DNA of 64,000 nt from Roseitalea sp. MMSF_3546 (GCF_030732865.1 NZ_JASHKB010000016.1:1-64000); one strand, 5' to 3'; shown: positions 1 through 9,328, numbered from the stretch's first letter. Program-made: numbers and translations. Notes: generated from the sequence alone by a model not told the origin.

Positions 1-147
1 CCCTTCATCCCTCCCCCGCAAGCGTGGGAGGGAAGACCTCGGCATCGCCGCAGTTGCCGCGCGCTTTGAGCCTGGCTCGAAGATCGCAGGGGATGCTCGA
101 TGTGGACGTCCTCCCTCCCACGCTTGCGGGGGAGGGATGAAGGGTGG
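1..147. repeat. Inverted pair of C/G-rich intergenic palindromes
   Basis: The first 35 bases (C-rich, reading CCCTTCATCCCTCCCCC, then a CGCAAGCG core) return as the reverse complement at about 109-147. Each arm can also fold on itself around the CTCCC/GGGAG stem. The pair lies just downstream of the exonuclease gene stop. Related elements occur near 11763 and 61377. This looks like a rhizobial intergenic palindromic repeat and may help end transcription. No gene is visible in the first 177 bases. Confidence 0.7.
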
Positions 148-177
148 GGGCAATTCTCGAGGCGGTTATTGGCCCGC

Positions 178-2265
178 TCACCCGTAGGCGGCCTGTCGCC
201 GGCGGATCGTCGTCTGTGCCTCGGAAATGCGCAGCGCGTCGCCCAGGGTGACGATGCCGCTGGCTTCGAGCAGCCTGACGAGCCTGACGAAGACCTGCGC
301 GGTGGCGAGCGCGTCGCCGCGCGCGCTATGGCGGTCTTCCGGGGCGATCTCGACGCCGAACCGGTCGGCCAGCGCGTCAAGGGTCAGGTCGGAATCGGCG
401 CCCTGCAGCCAGGCGGCGAGCAGTACCGTGTCGAGCACGGGATTGTCGAAGCGCAGGCGCGCGGCGCGCTCGCCATTGGCCAGGAAGGCCATGTCGAACG
501 CGGCGTTGTGGGCGACCAGCACCTGATCGCGGGCAAAGGCGTGAAAGCGGGTGAGCGCGGCGGGCACGGGCGGCGCGCCGGCCACCATGGCGTCGGTGAT
601 GTGATGGATGTTCGTCGAGGCGGCCGGGATCGGGCGGCCGGGATTGACGAAAAGATCGAAGATCTCGCCGGTCAGCACGCGTCCGTTGACGACGCGCACG
701 CCGGCGATCGAGACGATCTCGTCGCCGCGGCGCGGCTCGAGCCCGGTCATCTCGCAGTCGAAGACAACGCAATACAGCTCGCTCAGCGGCGTGGCGAGGA
801 TGTCGCCCACCGGTTCGCGCTCGAACAGGTCGAAATCGTAGAACTCCGGCCGGGGACCGGGTCGATCCGCGTCCGCACGCTCGGGGGCGATGCGCGCCGC
901 CGTATTGATCGGAAAGTCGACGATCAGCCGATTGCCGTCGAGCCGGGCGCGGGCGCGGTGGCGCTCCAGGATCGCGCGCGCGGACAGGAAGGCGGTGTCC
1001 GGATCGGCGTTCTCGGCAAGGCGAGCCTCGAGCCAGGCCGCATCCGGCGGCGTGCCGTCGATGCGCAGGCACAGCGTGCGGGCATGGCCGGTTCCGCCCG
1101 CCTCCATGTGCAGGGCGCTCGCGCCGGCCTGGCGCACCAGCGCGCCGGCAAGATGGCGCATCAGCGCGATCAGCGTTGCGCTGTCGGCATGGACGAGCAC
1201 GTTCTCGCCGCTCGAGGTGACGGTGACCGGGCGTCCGGCAAAGGCCTTGCGGATGCCGGCGAACAGCCGGCCGGCGCTGACATCGGCCATCGGCCAGGCC
1301 GAGGCGATGATGTTGTCAGACGCGGTCTCGAGCCGATCGAGCGCCCGTGCGACGGCGGCGGGCGGGACGGCGCTTGCGGTCCCGGCGGCGCGCAAACCGT
1401 CGATCGCCTCGCGCAGGACGCGGTCACGTTCGAGCCCGGCGGTCAGTTCGGCGGTGATGTCGTCGAAAACCACGACGAAGCCGGCCAGCGCGTCGCCGGC
1501 CGCGTTCAGGCGCGGCGAGAGATGGCCGCGCATGGTCACCGCGCCATCGCAGGTCGAAAAGACGATGCTGACCGGGCCGCGCTCGGAGGGCGCGCCGCCG
1601 GGCCCGGCCTCGAACAGGTCGAGCGCCTCGCGAAACGGCCGGTCGTCGACGATGTTGAAGAAGTCGCGCCCCAGCCCCAGGCTGCCGATCATCACATCGG
1701 TGGAGCCGGGGTCGTCGCGGCGGAACTCCTCGACATGCAGGATCTCGACGGCACGGTGGTTGTAGAGCGTCACGCGGCCGGCCATGGTGCAGATGACAAG
1801 GCCCTGATGCAGATCGCGCAGCAACGCCTCGAGCTCGCCCTTCTGGCGGGCGGCGTCGGCCGTGGCCGCCTCGATGGCGCCCTGCGTGCGCTCGCGCGCC
1901 TGGGCCAGGGCATCGGTGACCTCGCGCGCGGCGGGAGCGAGCATGCCCAGATACTGGTCCCGCCGCTGGCTCGACAGGTTGGCGCCATCGGCGTGGGCGG
2001 CGGTCTTCAGGTCGGCTGCGATGGTGGTCAGCGGCCTTGCGAGATTGTCGTCGAACTTGAGCGCGACCCAGGTGACAAGGCCGACAATGGCGAAGGCCGC
2101 ACCGCCGACGATGAGCACGACATGATCGGCCGCGCCCGGTTCGAGCCGCACCGACAGCCAGACGATCGCGGCCGTCAGTAAGACGACGCTGACCGTTCCG
2201 ATCAGCGCGAAGAAGAGGGCTATGCGGGTGCGCAGGCTCAGGCGCTCCACCCAGGACATGTCCAT
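178..2265 (-). CDS. Membrane-anchored PAS-domain protein with C-terminal DEDDh 3'-5' exonuclease
   Basis: A 695-residue protein. Two hydrophobic segments near residues 15-65 are followed by a HAMP-like linker, a PAS-like domain at about 150-270 and a degenerate histidine-kinase-like region at about 330-455. The C-terminal part is a DnaQ-type exonuclease: motif I DCEMTGL, motif II VAHNAAFDMAFL, and motif III HSARGDALATA, which supplies the final His and Asp. I see no clear phosphoacceptor H-box, so it probably does not signal as a normal kinase. It is the last gene of a minus-strand run with the symporter and the CBS/DUF294 gene, an association I recall from other proteobacteria. Such proteins are often named DNA polymerase III epsilon subunit, but the membrane and PAS parts argue for a sensory or regulatory role. 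The nucleic acid substrate is unknown. Confidence 0.85.
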   Translation of the reverse strand: MDMSWVERLSLRTRIALFFALIGTVSVVLLTAAIVWLSVRLEPGAADHVVLIVGGAAFAIVGLVTWVALKFDDNLARPLTTIAADLKTAAHADGANLSSQRRDQYLGMLAPAAREVTDALAQARERTQGAIEAATADAARQKGELEALLRDLHQGLVICTMAGRVTLYNHRAVEILHVEEFRRDDPGSTDVMIGSLGLGRDFFNIVDDRPFREALDLFEAGPGGAPSERGPVSIVFSTCDGAVTMRGHLSPRLNAAGDALAGFVVVFDDITAELTAGLERDRVLREAIDGLRAAGTASAVPPAAVARALDRLETASDNIIASAWPMADVSAGRLFAGIRKAFAGRPVTVTSSGENVLVHADSATLIALMRHLAGALVRQAGASALHMEAGGTGHARTLCLRIDGTPPDAAWLEARLAENADPDTAFLSARAILERHRARARLDGNRLIVDFPINTAARIAPERADADRPGPRPEFYDFDLFEREPVGDILATPLSELYCVVFDCEMTGLEPRRGDEIVSIAGVRVVNGRVLTGEIFDLFVNPGRPIPAASTNIHHITDAMVAGAPPVPAALTRFHAFARDQVLVAHNAAFDMAFLANGERAARLRFDNPVLDTVLLAAWLQGADSDLTLDALADRFGVEIAPEDRHSARGDALATAQVFVRLVRLLEASGIVTLGDALRISEAQTTIRRRQAAYG

Positions 2266-2389
2266 TGCCTCCCATGGCGGCGGTGCTCGACGCGCTGCCG
2301 GACCGTAAGGGGTTTGCTGCCCGCAATGTGCCGGTTCGGCGCGCGCTCCGCCAGCCCGTCTTTGGGCCTAGAAGATCAGGCATTGCCGC

Positions 2390-2932
2390 CTATCGGTCGG
2401 CGGCGGCTGACAGTTGGTGGGTACAGATCACCTCGAGCAGGCGGTCGTCGGCGGACAGGTCGACCCAGGTCTCGACAAGCGGAACGCCGCGATCGTCGAA
2501 CCGGGTCGTCTCGGTATGGTCGGCGCGGCGTGCGTTGTCGCAATCGATGAACTGGCGCGTTGTTACCGTGGGCGTATAGCGCTGGGCGAGGATCACCTCG
2601 GCGCGGCGCAGGCCGGGGGCGTTCTCGTTGGCCGCGATGGTGCGGGTGTCGACGACCATGAAGCGGTTGATGCGCGGGAAGACCAGCGTCCATGGCTGGA
2701 TGGCGTTGGAGAATTCGCCGGTTGCGACGACGACATGGCTTTCGGGCAGGTCGGCAACGGTTCGGGCGTACCACGAGTTCTCGTTCCAGGCCATGAAGCC
2801 GAACATGGCGATGCCGGCGATCAGCGGCAGCAGGCCACGCGGCGCTCTGCGCCCGGTCAGCCGGAAGGCCATGGAGACGAGGCCGACGCTGGCGATGGCA
2901 AGCACGACCGCACCGACGATGGTCAGCAGCAT
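2390..2932 (-). CDS. Hypothetical membrane-anchored protein
   Basis: A 180-residue protein that I do not recognise. Two N-terminal membrane segments (about residues 1-22 and 35-52) precede a soluble domain of about 130 residues with several acidic stretches and two cysteines. I chose the ATG at 2932 because GAGGAA sits just upstream and the membrane segment begins immediately; a longer reading to 3064 would run into an intergenic repeat. It lies between the CBS/DUF294 gene and the exonuclease on the same strand, so it may belong to the same symporter-linked operon. Confidence 0.65.
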   Translation of the reverse strand: MLLTIVGAVVLAIASVGLVSMAFRLTGRRAPRGLLPLIAGIAMFGFMAWNENSWYARTVADLPESHVVVATGEFSNAIQPWTLVFPRINRFMVVDTRTIAANENAPGLRRAEVILAQRYTPTVTTRQFIDCDNARRADHTETTRFDDRGVPLVETWVDLSADDRLLEVICTHQLSAAADR

Positions 2933-2990
2933 GGCCGGTTCCTCGTCGACCGCGACACGAAGGCGGACGTCGCGACAGCAGCGATACCCG

Positions 2991-3031
2991 CCTCTGTCCC
3001 TGCGGGGCATCTCCTCCACAAGGGGGGAGCG
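2991..3031. repeat. Palindromic intergenic repeat, hairpin family A
   Basis: A copy of an element whose consensus reads CCTCTGTC, a small inner hairpin, CATCTCCCCCACAAGG, then GGGGAGAG. Here the inner hairpin is TGTCCC-TGC-GGGGCA. It fills the gap between the CBS/DUF294 stop (3086) and the next gene's start (2932). Other copies are at 39000, 39071, 63541 and 63651. Confidence 0.75.
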
Positions 3032-3085
3032 TGCTTTGCACCGGGCGCCGGCGCGGCCAGGCAATCGCGCGTCAACATCGTTTCC

Positions 3086-4591
3086 CTACCTGTTCGCGCT
3101 GAGCTGGCTTGCGGCCGATTGCAGCGTCTTGACGACGGAAAAGGCGTCCTTGAGATGGTTGCGCTCGAGCGCCGAGAGGGTCTCGGGCATCATGAAATTG
3201 TCCGGCCTGTGTCCGCGCCGAATCTGGCCTGCCTGATGGGCAAGGCGCAGATCGACGATCAGGTCATAGGCGTCGACGATGTCCTGGCCGCCGGTCTTGG
3301 AAAGAACACCGTCCATGTCGCGGGCGGCAACCAGCCGCTCGCGCGTATTGACCGCCTCGATGCGCCCGGCCAGCGCGTAGGCGCGCGCCAGGTCGGTGAT
3401 CGGCACGACGCCGGACATCTTCAGATCGATCGCCTTTCTGTGTTCGCCGTCGCGGACATAGGAGATGCCGCCAAACAGGCCGAGCGGCGGGGTATGCTTG
3501 AGCGAATTGGCGATCATGTGGGCGCGGAAGATGGAGTTGGCGGCGGCCTTTTCCAGCGTCTGGCGGTGAATGTCGCCGAACAGCGCGTCGTCGCCGGCGA
3601 TCGGACGCAGGTCGAACATCACGCTCGCCAGCATCTGGGCCATCGGATCGGGCGTTTCGATCCAGCCGTCGAAATAGCCACGCCAGACGCGCACCGGCTG
3701 GCGCCAACGCGGATTGGTGGCCATCATGTCGCCGGGGCAGCGCACATATCCGCAGGCGTCGAGCCCGTCGCAGACAAGCTGCGCGAACCGCTCGAAAAAG
3801 GCGCCGTGGGCGGCCGCGTCATAGGCATCGGAAAGGAACAGGCAGTTGTCCTGATCGGTGGTGCCTGTCTGCTCCATGCGGCCCTGGCTGCCGCAGGCGA
3901 GCCAGAGCCAGGGCACCGGGGCCGGGCCGAGTTCGGCTTGCGCCAGCGCGATCAGCCGGCGGGTCACCGCGTCGGTCACGGCGGTCATCATGCGGCCGAT
4001 CTGCTGGCCCTCGACGCCGGCGGCGACCAGATCGGCCAGCAGTTGCGGATTGCGGCCGACGACCTCGGCAAGGCCCTCGACGGTCTCGCGTCGTTCGATA
4101 TCGCCGATGATGTAGACGAGCGAACTGGAATTGTGGCGGACCAAATCGGTCCGGGTGACGATGCCGACCGGCGTGCCGGCGGCGTCCGTCACAGGCAGAT
4201 GGCCGATGCCATTGGCCGTCATCACCAGCATGGCGTCGACAACGGTCGCGTCGGGGCCGAGCGCATGCGGGCTGGCCGTCATGATCGTGCCGAGCGGGGT
4301 GTCGGGCGGCAGGCCGCCGGCAATCACCGAGCCGACGAGATCGCCGGCGGTGACGATCCCGCTGAGCCGGCCGTGGCCGTCGGTGACCAGCGTGCAGGAG
4401 ATGTGCCGGCGCCACATCTGCTCGGCGGCGTGGCGCGCGGACGCGCTTTCGGGCAGGGCCATGGGCGCATGCGTCATCAGATCGCCCAGGCGGGTGGCGT
4501 CGACCGCCCCGGGCGCGGTCGGGGAGGGCCGGTCGCCCGGCGCAGGTATCGGGGTCGCCTGGGCGGGGAGCGTGTGTGCCGGGGTCGTCAT
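3086..4591 (-). CDS. CBS-domain DUF294 nucleotidyltransferase-like protein
   Basis: A 501-residue protein. Two CBS repeats span about residues 38-160 and end in ...GIVTRTDLVRHN. A DUF294-type nucleotidyltransferase-like domain follows, with the signature ACGSQGRMEQTGTTDQDN near residue 240, and then a helical DUF294 C-terminal domain. CBS pairs normally bind adenine nucleotides. DUF294 resembles GlnD/GlnE nucleotidyltransferases, which suggests the protein modifies or senses a partner. Its place directly downstream of a sodium:solute symporter suggests it controls that transporter. The ATG at 4591 has AGGATG upstream. The reading frame runs open much further upstream, but that part only mirrors the symporter gene. 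Confidence 0.85.
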   Translation of the reverse strand: MTTPAHTLPAQATPIPAPGDRPSPTAPGAVDATRLGDLMTHAPMALPESASARHAAEQMWRRHISCTLVTDGHGRLSGIVTAGDLVGSVIAGGLPPDTPLGTIMTASPHALGPDATVVDAMLVMTANGIGHLPVTDAAGTPVGIVTRTDLVRHNSSSLVYIIGDIERRETVEGLAEVVGRNPQLLADLVAAGVEGQQIGRMMTAVTDAVTRRLIALAQAELGPAPVPWLWLACGSQGRMEQTGTTDQDNCLFLSDAYDAAAHGAFFERFAQLVCDGLDACGYVRCPGDMMATNPRWRQPVRVWRGYFDGWIETPDPMAQMLASVMFDLRPIAGDDALFGDIHRQTLEKAAANSIFRAHMIANSLKHTPPLGLFGGISYVRDGEHRKAIDLKMSGVVPITDLARAYALAGRIEAVNTRERLVAARDMDGVLSKTGGQDIVDAYDLIVDLRLAHQAGQIRRGHRPDNFMMPETLSALERNHLKDAFSVVKTLQSAASQLSANR

Positions 4592-4625
4592 CGCATCATC
4601 CTGCCACGATTTGGCTTGCGGGCGC

Positions 4626-4654
4626 AAAAGGCCCCGCCGTGGCGCGGCGAGGCC
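4626..4654 (-). terminator. GC hairpin with short U-tract after the symporter gene
   Basis: On the minus strand GGCCTCGCCG pairs with CGGCGGGGCC across a five-base loop (one mismatch) and is followed by TTTT. It sits between the symporter stop (4699) and the CBS/DUF294 start (4591). It probably attenuates transcription so that the transporter is made in excess over the downstream regulatory genes. Confidence 0.6.
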
Positions 4655-4698
4655 CCCTGGGTTGGCGCGGGCCGTGTCGGGTGCGGCCCGCGATCCGG

Positions 4699-6489
4699 TC
4701 AGTGATCGGCGGCGGCGGCGCCGGCGCCCTTGGGCACGCGGACGCTTTCGACCAGTTCCTGGATATGCCTTGGCGTTTCGGCCGTAACACGCGACACGCC
4801 GAACGCGACGGCGAAGTTGATGACCGCGCCCACCGCGCCGATGGCGGTCGACCTGATGCCCAGCATCGAGCCTTCGATCGTGTCGGGGAACATGTTGGTG
4901 CCGGGGATGAACAGCCAGCCCTTGTGCAGGAAGATGTAGACCAGCGTGAAGCTCAGGCCGGCGATCATGCCCGCGACGGCGCCGACATTGTTGATGCGCT
5001 TGAAGAATATGCCCATCATCAGCGCCGGGAAGATCGACGAAGCGGCCAGGCCGAAGGCGAGCGCCACCGTTTGCGCCGCAAAGCCGGGCGGGTTGAGGCC
5101 AAGCCATGTCGCGACGACGATCGCAACCGCCATCGAGATGCGCGCGGCGAGCAGTTCGTTGCGCTCGGATATGCCCGGATTGATGCCGCTCTTGATCAGA
5201 TCGTGGCTGATCGCCGAGGAGATGGCGAGCAACAGGCCGGCCGCCGTCGACAGGGCCGCGGCAAGCCCGCCCGCCGCGATCAGGCCGATGACCCAGCCGG
5301 GCAGGTTGGCGATCTCCGGATTGGCCAGCACGAGAATGTCGCGATCGAACTTGGTCAACTCGTTGCCCTGCCAGCCGCGCTCGGCAGCCAGTTCGGCCAT
5401 CTCCGGTGCGGCGTCGTTGTAGTACTGGATGCGGCCATCGTCGTTCTTGTCCTCCCAGGCGAGCAGGCCGGTCTGCTGCCAGGTGCGCATCCAGTCCTTG
5501 TCGGGGCTGGTCTGAATCGCCTCCAGCGAGACCGCTTCGCCCTGCACGCCCTGCGGCCACATGGTGTCGGTGATGTTGAGGCGCGCCATGGCACCCACGG
5601 CCGGGGCGTTGAGATACAACAGCGCAATGAAAACCAGCGTCCAGCCGGCCGACCAGCGTGCGTCGGCCACCTTGGGAACCGTGAAGAAGCGGATGATGAC
5701 ATGCGGCAGGCCCGCCGTGCCGATCATCAGCGAGATGGTGAACAGCAACATGTTGATCGTGTTGCCGTCATGGGCGGTGTAGGCGTCGAAGCCAAGATCG
5801 GTGATGACCTGGTTGAGCTTGGTCAGGACCGGGGTCGCCGATTCGGAGTGCTCGCTGAACAGGCCCATCGCCGGTATCGGGTTGCCCGTCAGTTGCAGCG
5901 AGATGAAGATGGCCGGAATCGTGTAGGCCGAGATCAGCACGCAGTACTGGGCGACCTGGGTATAGGTGATGCCCTTCATGCCGCCCAGGACCGCGTAGAA
6001 GAAGACCACGGCCGCCCCGATCAGAAGGCCGGTCGTGTAGTCGACCTCGAGAAAGCGCGAGAAGGCGACGCCGACGCCGGTCATCTGGCCGATGACATAG
6101 GTGACCGACACGACGATGAGGCAGACGACGGCGACGACGCGGGCCGTCTGCGAGTAGAACCGGTCGCCGATGAACTCGGGCACGGTGAACTTGCCGAACT
6201 TGCGCAGGTAGGGCGCCAGCAGCATGGCAAGCAGGACGAAGCCGCCCGTCCAGCCCATCAGAAAGGTGGAGTTGTCATAGCCGACAAAGGCGATCAGGCC
6301 GGCCATGGATATGAAGGAGGCCGCCGACATCCAGTCGGCCGCCGTCGCCATGCCGTTGGTGACGGGATGAACGCCGCGGCCGGCGGCGTAGAACTCGCTC
6401 GTCGATCCGGCACGGGCCCAGATGGCAATGCCGATATAGAGCGCAAACGAGGCGCCGACGAAGATCAGGTTGAGTACATATTGGTCCAT
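4699..6489 (-). CDS. Sodium:solute symporter family protein (acetate-permease-like)
   Basis: A 596-residue polytopic membrane protein of the SSS family. It starts with a hydrophobic helix and the AAGRGVHPVTNG segment typical of ActP-like members, and ends after the last helix in a short basic/alanine-rich tail. A long non-membrane insert near residues 305-375 carries an EF-hand-like loop, DKNDDGRIQYYND, at residues 347-359, which could bind calcium. The partner DUF4212 gene lies 27 bases upstream. This two-gene architecture is known from the branch of the family annotated as VC_2705-type symporters. The substrate is probably a small carboxylate, but nothing here proves it. Confidence 0.85.
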   Translation of the reverse strand: MDQYVLNLIFVGASFALYIGIAIWARAGSTSEFYAAGRGVHPVTNGMATAADWMSAASFISMAGLIAFVGYDNSTFLMGWTGGFVLLAMLLAPYLRKFGKFTVPEFIGDRFYSQTARVVAVVCLIVVSVTYVIGQMTGVGVAFSRFLEVDYTTGLLIGAAVVFFYAVLGGMKGITYTQVAQYCVLISAYTIPAIFISLQLTGNPIPAMGLFSEHSESATPVLTKLNQVITDLGFDAYTAHDGNTINMLLFTISLMIGTAGLPHVIIRFFTVPKVADARWSAGWTLVFIALLYLNAPAVGAMARLNITDTMWPQGVQGEAVSLEAIQTSPDKDWMRTWQQTGLLAWEDKNDDGRIQYYNDAAPEMAELAAERGWQGNELTKFDRDILVLANPEIANLPGWVIGLIAAGGLAAALSTAAGLLLAISSAISHDLIKSGINPGISERNELLAARISMAVAIVVATWLGLNPPGFAAQTVALAFGLAASSIFPALMMGIFFKRINNVGAVAGMIAGLSFTLVYIFLHKGWLFIPGTNMFPDTIEGSMLGIRSTAIGAVGAVINFAVAFGVSRVTAETPRHIQELVESVRVPKGAGAAAADH

Positions 6490-6516
6490 GATGAAATCCT
6501 TGCGGCGGTCAAGCCG

Positions 6517-6777
6517 CTATTCTTCGACGCCGAACTTGCGGTCGAGGGCATTCATGCGCCACGCATAGAAGAAGATCAGCGCCACGAAGACGAGGATCGA
6601 ACCCTGCTGGGCGAACCAGAATCCCAGATCGGTCCCGCCGATCTTGATTCCCGACAGCAGCGGGCGCAGCAAAATGCCGAAACCAAAGGAGACGAGTGCC
6701 CAGATCGCCAGGCAGACGCCGATGAGACGCAGGTTGGCCGACCAGTAACCGTCCGCCGATTCGGTGTTTTCACTCAT
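6517..6777 (-). CDS. DUF4212 small membrane subunit of the sodium:solute symporter
   Basis: An 86-residue protein with two hydrophobic segments (about 14-36 and 50-72) and the short polar tail usual for DUF4212. GGGGAGG precedes the ATG. Genes of this family almost always lie directly before an SSS-family symporter, as here, and are thought to encode an accessory subunit. It is the first gene of the minus-strand run that continues to the exonuclease. Confidence 0.85.
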   Translation of the reverse strand: MSENTESADGYWSANLRLIGVCLAIWALVSFGFGILLRPLLSGIKIGGTDLGFWFAQQGSILVFVALIFFYAWRMNALDRKFGVEE

Positions 6778-7277
6778 GAGCCAAACCTCCCCAAGTGAAT
6801 GTCAAGTGAAGGGGTCGCCGAAAACCACGCACCGGCACACGCTCGGCGCTTCGTGCCCGAAGCCCGTTCTTGCCGATGCGGGATCCTCCCAAGACCCCCG
6901 GGTCATGTCGCGAAATGGCCTGTGGCCGCCTTCGCTCGCGCCACGGTGCCGCCCAATTGGCTTCAAGGCGGGACAGTGCTGGCTGGGCGGCATATCAGTC
7001 AGGCGACCGTCTCTTCTCAACACTACTTATTGCTAAGCGCCTTTCGCAGGTTGGCGCCAGGAGGTCGTTTCGCCTGCAATTTGAACGACTTGAGCCAGGT
7101 ATGAGAAGCCGCTAACACTTTGGGCCCGCACCGTTCGTCGTAGATCGGTTCGCCGATGCCTGCGGCATTACCGGGCCGACCGCCGGCGCGGCGGGGAAAT
7201 ACGGGTCGGAGTCGCGGTATTGTCACACTGGGCAAGTAGCTAGCCCCGCAAATCGAATTGGGCTGTGATTCGTCGTC
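6778..7277. other. 500-base divergent intergenic region, no gene seen
   Basis: This region separates the DUF4212 operon (minus) from the DUF1045 gene (plus) and must hold both promoters. Short open frames cross it, but none has convincing composition or a good ribosome site. I find no tRNA, no clear terminator and no sigma-54 or FNR site. The part at 7020-7110 is locally less GC-rich than its surroundings. Confidence 0.5.
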
Positions 7278-7985
7278 ATGCGCTATGCCGTCTACTACAC
7301 GCCGCCGCGCGATCACGATCTGACCGTCGCCGCCGCTCAATGGCTTGGCCGCGATGCGTTTTCCGGGCTTGCGCTTCCGGCGACCGGCATCGGCGCGCTG
7401 GGGGCGGGGGCGCAGGCCTACTATACCGCCGCGCCGCGCCGCTACGGATTTCACGCCACGCTCAAGGCGCCGTTCCGGCTGGCCGAGCACGCCACCGAAG
7501 GCGACCTTCTGGCCGGGCTCGAGGGGTTCTGCGCGGGCCTGCGGCCGGTGGCGGTCGAGCGCTTGCGGATCGGGCTGCTGGGCGGGTTCTTCGCGCTCGT
7601 GACGATGCAGGAAAACGGCCGACTGAACGATCTGGCCAATCGGGTCGTGGCCAATCTGGACAAGTTCCGCGCGCCGCTGACCGATGCCGAACTCGAGCGC
7701 CGCCGCCCCGAGCGCATGTCGCGCACCGAACTGCGCAATCTTTACAATTGGGGCTACCCGTACGTCTTCGACGCATTCCACTTCCACATGACGCTGACCG
7801 GGCATGTGGAGGAGCATGAGCGCGACCGGGTCTCGACGGCGCTGCGCCGGCATTTCGGCGTGCTGCCCGATAACGGGGTGATGGTCGACCGGCTGACGCT
7901 GTTCGTCGAGCGCGAACCGGGCGCGCCGTTCGAGGTGCACTCGGTGCACCGCTTCGAGCCGGCCGCACAGCGCGCGCTGGCCTAG
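7278..7985 (+). CDS. DUF1045 family protein, 2H-phosphoesterase fold
   Basis: A 235-residue protein matching the DUF1045 family, often annotated as putative phosphonate metabolism protein. Two H-x-T motifs define the 2H phosphoesterase fold: HATL near residue 59 (in YGFHATLKAPF) and HMTL near residue 174 (in FHFHMTLTG). Family members in phn operons are thought to act on cyclic phosphate intermediates. No phn gene lies nearby, so a role in phosphonate use cannot be claimed here. It stands alone and converges on the TRAP permease genes. Confidence 0.8.
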   Translation: MRYAVYYTPPRDHDLTVAAAQWLGRDAFSGLALPATGIGALGAGAQAYYTAAPRRYGFHATLKAPFRLAEHATEGDLLAGLEGFCAGLRPVAVERLRIGLLGGFFALVTMQENGRLNDLANRVVANLDKFRAPLTDAELERRRPERMSRTELRNLYNWGYPYVFDAFHFHMTLTGHVEEHERDRVSTALRRHFGVLPDNGVMVDRLTLFVEREPGAPFEVHSVHRFEPAAQRALA

Positions 7986-8002
7986 AGCGGGCGTCAGCTC
8001 CG

Positions 8003-9328
8003 CTAGCCGTAAAGCGCGCGCACAGCGAAAAGGCTCAGCACCGGAAACGCCGCAAGGATGGCCACGCGCAGCAGATCGGCGGCGACGAACATGGCGACGC
8101 CGCGATAGGTCGCCGAAAGCGGCACGTCGCCGGCCATCTTGTTGATGACGAACAGGTTCAGCCCCACCGGCGGGGTGATCAGGCCGACCTCGACCACGAT
8201 CAGGACGAGAATGCCGAACCACAGCGCGAATTCCTCCGGTCCCAGACCCAGATCGAGCGCGGACAGGACCGGAAAGACGATCGGCACGGTCAGCAGGATC
8301 ATCGACAGCGAATCCATCACGCAGCCGAAGACCAGATAGACCGCGAGCACCAGGGCGAGGACCAGCCAGGGGCTTATGCCGGCCGACTCGATGAAGCCGG
8401 CCGCCTCCTGCGGCAGCTGCGTCAGCGCCAGAAAGCCGTTGAAGACCGCCGCGCCCAGGATGATGAAGAAGATCATGGCGGTGGATGATGCGGTCTCGAG
8501 CAGGCTCGCCTTGAGGTTCGCCCAGCCGAGCGCGCCATTGAGCAGCGCGATCAGCCCGGTGCCGAAGGCGCCGATGGCCGCCGCCTCGGTCGGGGTGAAG
8601 ACGCCCAGATAGATGCCGCCGACAACGGCGATAAAGACCACCAGCACCGGCCAGACCGCGACCAGCACGGCAAGGCGCTCGGCCATGCCGGCGCGCATGC
8701 GGGGGCGGTGGCTGTCGGGATGGAGCCGGACATGAAGCGCGATGGCGCTCATGTAGAAGACGGCCGCCAGCAGGCCGGGCACCAGGGCCGCGATGAACAG
8801 CTTGGCGATGTTCTGCTCGGTGAGCACCGCATAGATGACCAGGATCACCGAAGGCGGAATCAATATGCCCAGCGTGCCGCCGGCGGCGAGCGTGCCCGTC
8901 GACAGTGCGCCCGAATAGCCGTGGCGCTTGAGCTCGGGCAGGGCGACCTTGCCCATGGTGGCGGCGGTGGCGAGCGAGGAGCCGCAAATGGCGCCGAAGC
9001 CGGCGCAGGCGCCGATGGCCGCCATGGCGACGCCGCCCTTGCGATGGCCGAGCCAGGTCTCGGCGGCGGCGAACAGCGCGCGGCTCATTCCGCCCAGCGT
9101 CGCGAACTGCCCCATCAGCAGGAACAGCGGAACGATCGACAGGGCGTGGCTGGAAAAGGTCGAATAGGTCAGCGTCTTGAGCTGGCCCAGGATCATGGCG
9201 GGCGACGCGTTGATCAGCCAGGAGCCGCCAAGCCCGACCAGGAACATGGCAAGGCCGATCGGCATGCGCAGGAAGATCAGCACAAGCAGGACCGGAAACG
9301 ACCACAGCCCGATCTGCAGGTCGCTCAT
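8003..9328 (-). CDS. TRAP transporter large permease (DctM family)
   Basis: A 441-residue very hydrophobic protein with the DctM signature regions GAICGSSLATAATMGKVALPE and GGTLGILIPPS, and the C-terminal TPPVGLNLFVI. It forms the channel of a tripartite periplasmic transporter for organic acids, driven by an ion gradient. The ATG at 9328 overlaps the stop of the small permease gene (ATGA), so the two are translationally coupled. No periplasmic DctP gene is present in the window, so the substrate cannot be guessed. Confidence 0.9.
   Translation of the reverse strand: MSDLQIGLWSFPVLLVLIFLRMPIGLAMFLVGLGGSWLINASPAMILGQLKTLTYSTFSSHALSIVPLFLLMGQFATLGGMSRALFAAAETWLGHRKGGVAMAAIGACAGFGAICGSSLATAATMGKVALPELKRHGYSGALSTGTLAAGGTLGILIPPSVILVIYAVLTEQNIAKLFIAALVPGLLAAVFYMSAIALHVRLHPDSHRPRMRAGMAERLAVLVAVWPVLVVFIAVVGGIYLGVFTPTEAAAIGAFGTGLIALLNGALGWANLKASLLETASSTAMIFFIILGAAVFNGFLALTQLPQEAAGFIESAGISPWLVLALVLAVYLVFGCVMDSLSMILLTVPIVFPVLSALDLGLGPEEFALWFGILVLIVVEVGLITPPVGLNLFVINKMAGDVPLSATYRGVAMFVAADLLRVAILAAFPVLSLFAVRALYG

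Noticed and set aside
100-2181. Long open frame on the plus strand opposite the exonuclease gene (693 codons)
   Set aside because: It is an exact antisense shadow of a gene with clear catalytic motifs, is very rich in Arg, Gly and Asp, and has no recognisable domain.
2414-6798. Two long plus-strand open frames opposite the CBS/DUF294 and symporter genes
   Set aside because: Composition is that of GC-rich antisense frames, and the minus-strand genes have unmistakable family motifs.
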